From: Novosphingobium sp.
GTDB taxonomy: Bacteria > Pseudomonadota > Alphaproteobacteria > Sphingomonadales > Sphingomonadaceae
Assembly (NCBI GenBank): GCA_028697875.1
Contig: JAQVEQ010000192.1
Location: 1 to 5,280, forward strand
Direction: 5' to 3'
DNA: 5,280 nucleotides
The translations under genes were made by a program, and so were the position numbers. The notes under the pieces were generated by a model. It was not told where the DNA came from. It did not search any database and worked only from the letters and a program-made list of their open reading frames with translations. Of the stretch, positions 1 to 5,068 are shown one piece after another. The first letter of the stretch is position 1. Each line of letters opens with the position of its first letter.

Positions 1-1545
1 CGCTTCCATGCGGCGGAGGCGGAGAAGGAAGAGGATCGCGAAGCCGGGATCGAGCGGCTGGGCGGCGGGCAGTACCAGCTCGTCGTGTCCGAAATCCCCT
101 ACATGGTGCAGAAGGGCAAGCTGATCGAGCAGATCGCCCAGCTGATCGCCGACCGCAAGCTGCCGATCCTGGAGGACGTGCGCGACGAAAGCGACGAGCA
201 TATCCGCATCGTGCTCGTGCCCAAGAGCCGCAACATCGATCCGGAGCTGCTCAGGGAAAGCCTTTACAAGCTGACCGACCTCGAAACCCGCTTCGGCCTC
301 AATCTCAACGTGCTCGACGCGCAAGGGGGCATGGGGCGCACGCCGATGGTCATGGGGCTGAAAGAGCTGCTGACCAACTGGATCGCCAGCCAGATCGACA
401 TCCTCCAGCGCCGCAGCCGCCACCGGCTGGACAAGATCGCCGCGCGGCTGGAACTGGTCGAAGGCTATATCGTCGCCTTCCTCAACCTCGACCGGATCAT
501 CGAGATCATCCGCACCGAGGACGAGCCCAAGCAAGTGATGATGGCCGAATTCAACCTGACCGACCGGCAGGCGGAGGCGATCCTGAACATGCGGCTGCGC
601 AGCTTGCGCAAGCTCGAGGAAATGGAGCTGCGGCAGGAACGCGACGACCTGCTGGCCGAACGGGACGAGCTGGAAAAGCTGCTCGATTCCCCCGCCCGGC
701 AGCGCACCCGGCTGAAGCGCGACCTTGGCCAGCTACGCAAGGAATACGGGGAGGACACCCCGCTCGGCCGCCGCCGCACGACCATTGCCGAAGCCGCGCC
801 GACCGTCGAATTCAGCATGGACGCGATGATCGAGAAGGCGCCGGTCACCGTGATCCTTTCGGCCAAGGGCTGGATCCGCGGGGCGAGCGGGCACGAGCCG
901 CTCGACAAGGAATTCAAGTTCAAGGAAGGCGACGGCCCGGCCTTCGCGCTCCACGCGCAGACCACCGACAAGCTGCTGATCGCTTGCGACAACGGGCGGT
1001 TCTATACACTCGGGTGCGACAAGCTGCCTTCGGCGCGCGGGTTCGGCGAACCGATCCGGACCATGATCGATATCGACGCCGAAGCGCAGATCGTCGACGT
1101 GCTGGTCTATCGTGCCAAGGGGCAGGTGCTGCTCGCCAGCAGCGCGGGCAAGGGCTTCGCCGCCGAGATGGACGAACTGCTCGCCGAAACCCGCAAGGGA
1201 CGGCAGGTGGTCAACGTCAAGGCCGGGGTGAAGCTGGCGGTGGTGCGGGAAATCGCGCCCGAGCACGATCATGTGGCGGTGGTCGGCGACAACCGCAAGC
1301 TGGTGATCTTCGCGCTGGAGGAACTGCCGCTGCTGGCGCGCGGGCAGGGCGTGACCTTGCAGCGTTACCGCGATGGCGGGCTGGCCGATGCGACCACGCT
1401 CAAGCTGGAGGACGGGTTGAGCTGGGCCATGGGCGGGGAGACCGGGCGCACGCGGACCGAAAAGGACGTGATGCTGTGGAAGGTCGCGCGCGGTGCCGCC
1501 GGGCGCCTGCCGCCGACCGGATTCCCGCGCGACAACAAATTCTGA
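1..1545 (+). CDS. parC: DNA topoisomerase IV subunit A, C-terminal part (5' end outside window)
   Basis: ParC is the breakage-reunion subunit of topoisomerase IV, which works with ParE to decatenate daughter chromosomes. The frame is open from base 1, so 514 codons are visible and the gene starts upstream; the GTG at 85 is an internal valine. The active-site tyrosine and quinolone-resistance region lie outside the window. Visible residues about 25-45 (SEIPYMVQKGKLIEQIAQLI) match the GyrA/ParC core. Residues about 120-245 form the long helical coiled-coil and C-gate region, including TDRQAEAILNMRLRSLRKLE. From about residue 275 to the end lies a beta-pinwheel-like domain. No intact GyrA box (QRRGGKG) is present; the nearest match is a degenerate RKGRQVVN, which favours ParC over GyrA. 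The ending GRLPPTGFPRDNKF looks like alphaproteobacterial ParC. A hairpin lies 18 nt after the stop. Family certain; ParC rather than GyrA very likely. Confidence 0.93.
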   Translation, partial: RFHAAEAEKEEDREAGIERLGGGQYQLVVSEIPYMVQKGKLIEQIAQLIADRKLPILEDVRDESDEHIRIVLVPKSRNIDPELLRESLYKLTDLETRFGLNLNVLDAQGGMGRTPMVMGLKELLTNWIASQIDILQRRSRHRLDKIAARLELVEGYIVAFLNLDRIIEIIRTEDEPKQVMMAEFNLTDRQAEAILNMRLRSLRKLEEMELRQERDDLLAERDELEKLLDSPARQRTRLKRDLGQLRKEYGEDTPLGRRRTTIAEAAPTVEFSMDAMIEKAPVTVILSAKGWIRGASGHEPLDKEFKFKEGDGPAFALHAQTTDKLLIACDNGRFYTLGCDKLPSARGFGEPIRTMIDIDAEAQIVDVLVYRAKGQVLLASSAGKGFAAEMDELLAETRKGRQVVNVKAGVKLAVVREIAPEHDHVAVVGDNRKLVIFALEELPLLARGQGVTLQRYRDGGLADATTLKLEDGLSWAMGGETGRTRTEKDVMLWKVARGAAGRLPPTGFPRDNKF

Positions 1546-1563
1546 GGTTGCGAAGATTGAGGT

Positions 1564-1593
1564 TGCGGGGGCGGTGCATGACCGGCCCCCGCA
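1564..1593. terminator. GC-rich hairpin between convergent genes (probable terminator)
   Basis: A perfect 9-bp inverted repeat, TGCGGGGGC (1564-1572) and GCCCCCGCA (1585-1593), is extended inward by GGT/ACC (1573-1575 and 1581-1583) with one bulged G. It begins 18 nt after the parC stop and ends 16 nt before the stop of the convergent gene. Neither side has a clear T-run, so it is not a textbook intrinsic terminator. Its position suggests it ends transcription, or blocks read-through, in both directions. Confidence 0.6.
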
Positions 1594-1609
1594 GATCCTC
1601 GTCCCGGTG

Positions 1610-2149
1610 TCAGCCGCCGGGCTGCTGCGACGCCAAGGCGTCGCTCAGGGCCTGCGCGGTGAAGCGTACGATCAGCCCCTGGCCATCGGTGGCGAAGTAT
1701 TCGCGCTTCAAGGTGACCTTCTTGCCGGAATAGTCGATCACCGCGTTCTCGCCGTCGATCGAAGCGACGTTGCCCAGCACGACGCCGTCCACGCTGCGCA
1801 CCGGTGCGCCCACCTGCAGGGCGGCGTCGAGTGCCGCGGCGGCCTTGGCGGCGGCGGCTTCGACCGCGGCATCCAGGTCGGCCTTGGTCGCGCCGATCAC
1901 CGGCCCGTTCGGCCCCTGGGCGAAAGAGGCGGCACCGAGAGTCGCCTTGTTCGTGCCGGTGTCGACCACCACGACATCGCCATTGATCTCGGCAATCGTG
2001 CCGACTTCGCCGCCTTGCGGGTCATAGACCGTCGCGCCGACGGACAGGGCCGCGCTCTGGTTCGCCTCGGCCGGCGCCTGGGCCCATGCGGAGGCGGGAA
2101 CACCAGCCGTGGCAAGCACCGCGATTGCGGCCAGTTTCGAAAAGTTCAT
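1610..2149 (-). CDS. Exported two-repeat protein, PRC-barrel-like, function unknown
   Basis: A 179-residue protein with a clear Sec signal peptide: MNFSK, a hydrophobic stretch at 6-17, then an Ala-rich end with likely cleavage after A23 (AWA/Q) or A25. The mature part has two copies of one unit, residues 35-96 and 111-172. They align without gaps at an offset of 76, with 21 of 62 positions identical. Each copy starts LxVGAxV, continues with a GxVxG-like turn, IxG, a short beta strand ending in D, K-x-TL and F-A, and ends in a helix. An Ala-rich helix (about 93-110) links them. The pattern resembles PRC-barrel domains, but that is by eye. There are no catalytic motifs or cysteines. The start is supported by GGAG six nt upstream (2159-2156). 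The gene is convergent with parC and preceded by a long structured leader. Probably periplasmic; the role is unknown. Confidence 0.85.
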   Translation of the reverse strand: MNFSKLAAIAVLATAGVPASAWAQAPAEANQSAALSVGATVYDPQGGEVGTIAEINGDVVVVDTGTNKATLGAASFAQGPNGPVIGATKADLDAAVEAAAAKAAAALDAALQVGAPVRSVDGVVLGNVASIDGENAVIDYSGKKVTLKREYFATDGQGLIVRFTAQALSDALASQQPGG

Positions 2150-2233
2150 TACTTACTCCAATCGGTTACCTTCAGGACTTCCGTGCCGGAAAGGAAACGG
2201 GCCCGAGCGCGGGAGTGGACGCGCAACACGGCA

Positions 2234-2251
2234 GTGGCGAAAGTGGCGAAA
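2234..2251 (+). repeat. Tandem 9-nt direct repeat
   Basis: GTGGCGAAA occurs twice in direct succession (2234-2242 and 2243-2251). The second copy can form a small hairpin with CCAC at 2254-2257. It lies in the leader region of the exported-protein gene, about 85-100 nt upstream of its start. The role is unknown. Confidence 0.6.
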
Positions 2252-2283
2252 AACCACGATCACCCAGCGGCAAAAGCCACCAT

Positions 2284-2380
2284 AAGGGAGAAACCGGGTG
2301 CAATACCCGGCTTGCGGAGGTGCAGCCCAGCGCCGTAGCTGGCCGCGCCATCCCGCACAGAGCAGGAAGGCCCGCAAACC
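2284..2380 (-). ncRNA. Candidate structured RNA or leader attenuator, family unrecognised
   Basis: On the minus strand three stems nest. Stem 1 pairs GGTTTGCGGG (2380-2371) with TCCGCAAGCC (2318-2309). Stem 2 pairs GTGCGG (2358-2353) with CTGCAC (2325-2320). Stem 3 pairs CCAGC (2342-2338) with GCTGG (2331-2327). A further hairpin follows, CCGGGT/ACCCGG (2310-2305 with 2299-2294), then TTTCTCCCTT, which resembles a weak terminator. Stems 1 and 2 contain three G-U wobbles that would be A-C mismatches on the plus strand, so the fold favours minus-strand transcription. The right arm of stem 1 shares two bases (2309-2310) with the terminator-like hairpin, as in attenuators. I could not match it to 6S, SRP, RNase P, tmRNA or a known riboswitch. 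Confidence 0.35.
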
Positions 2381-2409
2381 CGTTCCGTTCTGACCTGTCT
2401 ACGTGTTCC

Positions 2410-2437
2410 ATCATTAACCGGGAATGACAACCGTCAA
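2410..2437 (-). promoter_or_regulatory. Possible sigma-70-type promoter
   Basis: Read on the minus strand, a -35-like TTGACG (2437-2432) is followed after 16 nt by AATGAT (2415-2410), which matches TATAAT at four of six positions. It lies directly after the T-run of the second hsp20 terminator, a sensible place for the next transcription unit to start. The predicted start near 2402 would produce the structured RNA and the leader of the exported-protein gene. The -10 is weak and the call is tentative. Confidence 0.35.
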
Positions 2438-2442
2438 TCCGG

Positions 2443-2464
2443 AAAAAATGGCCGATTCTGGCCA
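2443..2464 (-). terminator. Second (backup) intrinsic terminator after hsp20
   Basis: On the minus strand TGGCC (2464-2460), the loop AGAATC and GGCCA (2453-2449) form a 5-bp GC-rich stem followed at once by six T residues (2448-2443). This is a compact intrinsic terminator. It lies just beyond the larger hsp20 terminator, so read-through is stopped twice before the next promoter. Confidence 0.65.
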
Positions 2465-2471
2465 GAAAACG

Positions 2472-2510
2472 CAAGGGCCTGCCACAGTCGCGGACTGCGG
2501 CAGGCCCTTG
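2472..2510 (-). terminator. Main intrinsic terminator of hsp20
   Basis: A perfect 12-bp inverted repeat: CAAGGGCCTGCC (2472-2483) with GGCAGGCCCTTG (2499-2510). The apparent loop continues the stem after one A/C mismatch with CAGTC/GACTG (2485-2489 and 2493-2497), leaving a GCG loop. On the minus strand it starts 21 nt after the hsp20 stop and is followed, after GCG, by a short TTTT run (2469-2466). Confidence 0.85.
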
Positions 2511-2531
2511 AAGAGAAGATGGGCGAGCGGG

Positions 2532-3026
2532 TTACTTCTTGCCCACCGGGATCGTCTTGGGCTGCTTCGCCACATCGGCAAGGCGCGGGACGTTCACTTT
2601 GAGCAGTCCGTTTTCGAGATGGGCCTCCGCCTTGTCCGCATCGGCTTCGAAGGGCAGGACGAAGCGGCGCAGGAAGCTGCCCTGGCGGCGTTCGACAAGG
2701 TGGTATTTCTTCTCCTTGTCGTCTTCCTTGCGTTCCTCGCTGTGCTCGGCCTTGATGGTCAGCACGCCTTCATGGATGTCGAGGCTGACGTCCTTCTCGT
2801 CGAAGCCGGGAAGCTCGGCGGTCAGTTCCAGTCCGGCGTCGGTTTCGGCGACATCGACCTTGGGCACCAGGAAAGTACCCTTGGTTTCCCCTGCGGCGGC
2901 CGGCAGGCTCTGCCCGAAATCCTCGAGCAGCTTGTCCATCTCGTCGCGGAAACTGACAAAGGGATCGAAGCCGCCGCGCAGCAGGCTGCGCCGGCCGAAA
3001 GGGATCAGGGAACGATATTCTGCCAT
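2532..3026 (-). CDS. Small heat-shock protein, Hsp20/alpha-crystallin family
   Basis: A 164-residue ATP-independent holdase that binds unfolding proteins in the cytoplasm and passes them to DnaK/ClpB. Residues 1-50 are the variable N-terminal arm. The alpha-crystallin domain spans about 52-148, beginning VPKVDVAET and including LPGF (72-75) and the conserved A-x-x-x-N-G-x-L motif (A135, N139, G140, L142). A charged loop lies near 95-108. The C-terminal tail carries the I-x-I/V motif as I159-P160-V161, used for oligomer assembly. The start chosen is the ATG at 3026, because GGAG (3036-3033) stands six nt before it. An in-frame ATG at 3038 overlaps that GGAG and has a badly spaced ribosome site, so a version longer by four residues is unlikely. 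Two terminators follow. The leader may form a thermometer that hides the ribosome site. Confidence 0.95.
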   Translation of the reverse strand: MAEYRSLIPFGRRSLLRGGFDPFVSFRDEMDKLLEDFGQSLPAAAGETKGTFLVPKVDVAETDAGLELTAELPGFDEKDVSLDIHEGVLTIKAEHSEERKEDDKEKKYHLVERRQGSFLRRFVLPFEADADKAEAHLENGLLKVNVPRLADVAKQPKTIPVGKK

Positions 3027-3032
3027 TTCTGT

Positions 3033-3075
3033 CTCCATTTCTCCGCATCGCCGGGCTCATGCGCAGCAAAGGGGG
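3033..3075 (-). promoter_or_regulatory. Candidate ROSE-like RNA thermometer covering the hsp20 ribosome site
   Basis: On the minus strand, bases 3074-3059 pair with 3048-3033 around a 10-nt loop (3058-3049). Position by position there are 5 pairs, G-G mismatch, 2 pairs, G-A mismatch, 2 pairs, U-U mismatch, 2 pairs, C-A mismatch and 1 pair: 12 canonical pairs in 16 positions. Three of the four bases of the GGAG (3036-3033) are paired. The left arm contains UUGCU (3069-3065). A U-(U/C)-GCU motif and a G-G mismatch near the Shine-Dalgarno are hallmarks of ROSE elements in alphaproteobacterial small heat-shock genes. Such helices melt on warming and free the ribosome site. Assignment is by eye; the UUGCU is not directly opposite GGAG as in classical ROSE. 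Confidence 0.45.
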
Positions 3076-3100
3076 AAGCGGCGCGGCAGCCCGGCAAGCC

Positions 3101-3126
3101 AGATTATCATTGGCTGTTGTTACAAG
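3101..3126 (-). promoter_or_regulatory. Weak heat-shock-sigma-like promoter candidate for hsp20
   Basis: On the minus strand CTTGTAA (3126-3120) resembles the -35 of RpoH promoters (CTTGAAA). After 12 nt comes ATAATCT (3107-3101) where the -10 should be, but it lacks the usual C-rich start (CCCAT). The position would give a leader of roughly 70 nt containing the candidate thermometer. No better promoter is visible between cca and hsp20. Confidence 0.25.
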
Positions 3127-3157
3127 AAACGGAAATGGCGTGAATTAACGGCGCGCG

Positions 3158-3178
3158 CATTGACGGCCGTCATTGACG
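3158..3178. repeat. 12-bp perfect palindrome within a CATTGACG direct repeat
   Basis: TGACGGCCGTCA (3161-3172) is its own reverse complement. It lies between, and partly overlaps, two direct copies of CATTGACG (3158-3165 and 3171-3178), 13 nt apart. It sits about 135 nt upstream of the hsp20 start, just upstream of the possible promoter, where a regulator could bind. No known operator was recognised. Confidence 0.4.
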
Positions 3179-3294
3179 AAAACCGGATTTTCATGGGCAA
3201 TGGCGCAAAGATGGATCGGCTTCGATGCGATGGATACTTCCGGCAATATTTCGATTGGAACCCGAACATTACCAGCCGTACTTGCGGGATCGGA

Positions 3295-4473
3295 TCAGGA
3301 GCTGCCGAGCACTGCCTCAAGCAGTTCCTCGACTCGCTCGGGCCCGGGGAAGCCTTCCGCGACCCAACGGGATTCGACCATCCGCAACGTGCGTGCGACC
3401 AGTGGCCCGGCCTTGACGCCACGGGCGACGATGTCCCCGCCCTTCAGGGGCAAGGTCGGGATTTCCCATCCCCTTAGGGGTGCAATCCCGAACCCGCCGA
3501 GCAGCAGCCGGTCGACCGCGCAGGCCAGCCCTTCGCGATAGGCGAGCGCGCGCGGATCGGTGCCGTCGGCTTCCTGCCGTTCCGCGACACAGCACAGGCG
3601 CTTGCGCTGCTTGCCCGACAGGCGCAGGCGCGCGGCCACGCTGTCGGCCACAGGCTCCGCGGCCGGGAGCAGGGCGGCGAGGCGGCGCAGCGCATCGGGA
3701 GCGACCCCGGCGGCGTTCTCGTGCGTCACCAGCCGTTCCAGCGCCGCGACTTGCGGCTTGCCCGCCTCGGGCAGGACCACTGGCAAGACGCCGAGCGCGC
3801 GCATCCGGGCGACTGTGGGCGACGGGTCGGGCAGGCCGAGCAGGTTGAACAGTTCCATCGCCACCCGTTCGCGGCTGAGGCCCTTCAACGTATCGGCCAT
3901 TTCGGTGCAGGCCGCTTCCGCAGCCGGGTCGAGTTCCGCCCCGAAACGCGCCTGGAAGCGGAAATAGCGCAGGATGCGCAAGTGGTCCTCGCGGATCCGT
4001 TCGTGCGGGTCGCCGATGAAACGGACGCGCTTGGCGGCAAGATCGGTCAGCCCGCCGTGGAAATCGGTGATCTCCAGCGTTTCCGGGTCGGCATAGAGCG
4101 CGTTGATAGTGAAATCGCGCCGGTCGGCATCCTCGTGCCATTCCTCGGCATATTCGATCGTCGCGCGCCGTCCATCCGTCTCGACGTCACGCCGCAGGGT
4201 CGTCACTTCGACCGGGCCGCCATCGAGCAGGACCGTCACGGTGCCATGGTCGATCCCGGTGGGCACGGTGCGCAGGCCGGCCGCCTTGGCGCGGGCGATC
4301 ACTTCTTCGGGCGGCAGCGGCGTCGCGCCGTCGACATCCTTGACCGGGATGCCGAGCAAGGTGTCGCGCACCGCGCCGCCGACCCAGCGCAACATGCCGG
4401 GGCCAAGCGCCCCGGCCAGCCCGGCCAGGTCCTCCCGCTGGGTCCAGGGGGCGGGGGGAAGGCGTTCAGTCAT
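3295..4473 (-). CDS. cca: CCA tRNA nucleotidyltransferase (class II)
   Basis: This enzyme adds or repairs the 3' CCA end of tRNAs from CTP and ATP without a nucleic acid template. The 392-residue length fits the short bacterial class II form without an HD domain. The nucleotidyltransferase core shows VGGAVRD (31-37) and LLG (39-41), followed by the metal-binding pair D46-x-D48 in KDVDGAT. The strand EVTTLRRD (90-97) follows, with E90 as probable third carboxylate. RRDFTINAL (119-127) and E163-D164-x-x-R167 come next; the last selects the incoming C or A by protein pairing. The C-terminal 220 residues are the helical neck, body and tail. The start has GGAGG nine nt upstream and overlaps the end of the nudix gene by 8 nt (ATGACTGA), suggesting translational coupling. 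A related poly(A) polymerase is the main alternative. No clear terminator follows. Confidence 0.92.
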   Translation of the reverse strand: MTERLPPAPWTQREDLAGLAGALGPGMLRWVGGAVRDTLLGIPVKDVDGATPLPPEEVIARAKAAGLRTVPTGIDHGTVTVLLDGGPVEVTTLRRDVETDGRRATIEYAEEWHEDADRRDFTINALYADPETLEITDFHGGLTDLAAKRVRFIGDPHERIREDHLRILRYFRFQARFGAELDPAAEAACTEMADTLKGLSRERVAMELFNLLGLPDPSPTVARMRALGVLPVVLPEAGKPQVAALERLVTHENAAGVAPDALRRLAALLPAAEPVADSVAARLRLSGKQRKRLCCVAERQEADGTDPRALAYREGLACAVDRLLLGGFGIAPLRGWEIPTLPLKGGDIVARGVKAGPLVARTLRMVESRWVAEGFPGPERVEELLEAVLGSS

Positions 4474-5068
4474 GGTGCGGCGCCTCCCAGGCGATCCTGC
4501 GTGAAAGGTTCGCGATGATGCCCGCCGTCACCCCCCATATGCGATGTTCGTGCCACATGATTTCCGTGTAGCCGCGTCTCTTGCCGTTCCAAACGCCATA
4601 TTCGCGGCGGTGGTTTTCCCGGTTGAGAACGAAGTCTACCGGGGCTTCGAACCACTGGGCGACTTCGGTGGGATTGGGCGTGATCGCGATGTCGGGCGGG
4701 ACCACCGCGAGGACCGGAGTGATCGCGAAGCCCGAAGCGGTCAGGTAGAGGTCGCTTTCGCCGATCACGGTCACGTCGCGTTCGTGGATGTCGAGTTCTT
4801 CCCACGCCTCGCGCAGGGCGGCCTCGGTCGGGCTTTCGCCATGGTCGATCTTGCCGCCGGGAAAGGCGACCTGGCCGGGATGCGAACGCATGTTGCTGGG
4901 GCGATGGATGAAAAGGAAACCGGGCCGCTCGCCCTCGGTCACGGCGGCAAGCACGGCGGCCGGGCGGAACGGGCCGTCGGGGCGCACGGCACGCTCGTCG
5001 CGCAGTTCGACCTCGGCGGCATGGCCAGCCTCGTGCAAGCGGCGCAGGCGTTCGACCAGCACGCTCAT
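4466..5068 (-). CDS. Nudix hydrolase, CoA pyrophosphatase-like (NudL/YeaB family)
   Basis: A 200-residue Nudix enzyme likely to cleave CoA or related CoA derivatives into 3',5'-ADP and 4'-phosphopantetheine. The Nudix box is at 72-94: G72, five residues, E78, seven residues, R86-E87-x-x-E90-E91-x-D93-I94. D93 replaces the usual glycine. The preceding segment FLFIHRPSNMRSHPGQ at 51-66, continuing VAFPGG to 72, matches the extra CoA-pyrophosphatase signature (hydrophobic triplet, R56, R61, G65, FPGG), apart from P57 in place of S/A. The catalytic E87, E90 and E91 are intact. The start overlaps the upstream DUF1285 gene as ATGA, and the end overlaps cca by 8 nt, so the three are co-transcribed. 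Substrate is inferred from family; it could prefer another nucleoside diphosphate. Confidence 0.9.
   Translation of the reverse strand: MSVLVERLRRLHEAGHAAEVELRDERAVRPDGPFRPAAVLAAVTEGERPGFLFIHRPSNMRSHPGQVAFPGGKIDHGESPTEAALREAWEELDIHERDVTVIGESDLYLTASGFAITPVLAVVPPDIAITPNPTEVAQWFEAPVDFVLNRENHRREYGVWNGKRRGYTEIMWHEHRIWGVTAGIIANLSRRIAWEAPHHD

Larger units (their letters stand above)
2150..2442 (-). other. Long gene-free upstream region of the exported protein
   Basis: This is almost 300 nt without a credible coding sequence. Reading frames here start at poor codons, run across terminators or have no recognisable protein character. From right to left it holds a possible promoter (about 2410-2437), a set of nested stem-loops (about 2284-2380), a tandem 9-nt repeat (2234-2251) and the ribosome binding site of the exported protein (2156-2159). 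If the promoter is right, the gene has a 5' leader of about 250 nt, or a separate small RNA is made in front of it. Confidence 0.6.

Noticed and set aside
1..1545. GyrA instead of ParC
   Set aside because: No intact GyrA box is present, and the C-terminal domain and tail look like alphaproteobacterial ParC.
1493..2338. Long plus-strand open frame overlapping the parC end and the exported-protein gene
   Set aside because: It lies antisense to a gene with a clear signal peptide and duplicated domain, crosses the 1564-1593 hairpin, and its product has no recognisable domain. It is a GC-rich shadow.
2153..2377. Minus-strand frame of 74 codons ending just before the exported-protein start (possible leader peptide)
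   Set aside because: It begins with TTG without a ribosome site, has an Arg/Pro/Trp/Cys-rich composition and covers the stem-loop region, so coding is unlikely.
2161..2400. Cobalamin riboswitch, 6S RNA, SRP RNA or RNase P RNA
   Set aside because: Short look-alike stretches exist (for example CCGCAAG and GGAAGGCCC), but the conserved cores of these families are not present in order, and the available length does not fit RNase P.
2424..3143. Plus-strand frame of 239 codons opposite hsp20
   Set aside because: It runs through both hsp20 terminators and antisense to a certain Hsp20 gene; it is a shadow of that gene's codon bias.
3245..3294. tRNA T-arm-like GGGTTCCAATCG on the minus strand (possible tRNA or att site)
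   Set aside because: No acceptor stem, anticodon arm or CCA end surrounds it; it is a chance match.
3721..4518. Plus-strand frame of 265 codons opposite cca
   Set aside because: The minus strand encodes all CCA-enzyme motifs here; the plus frame has no domain character.
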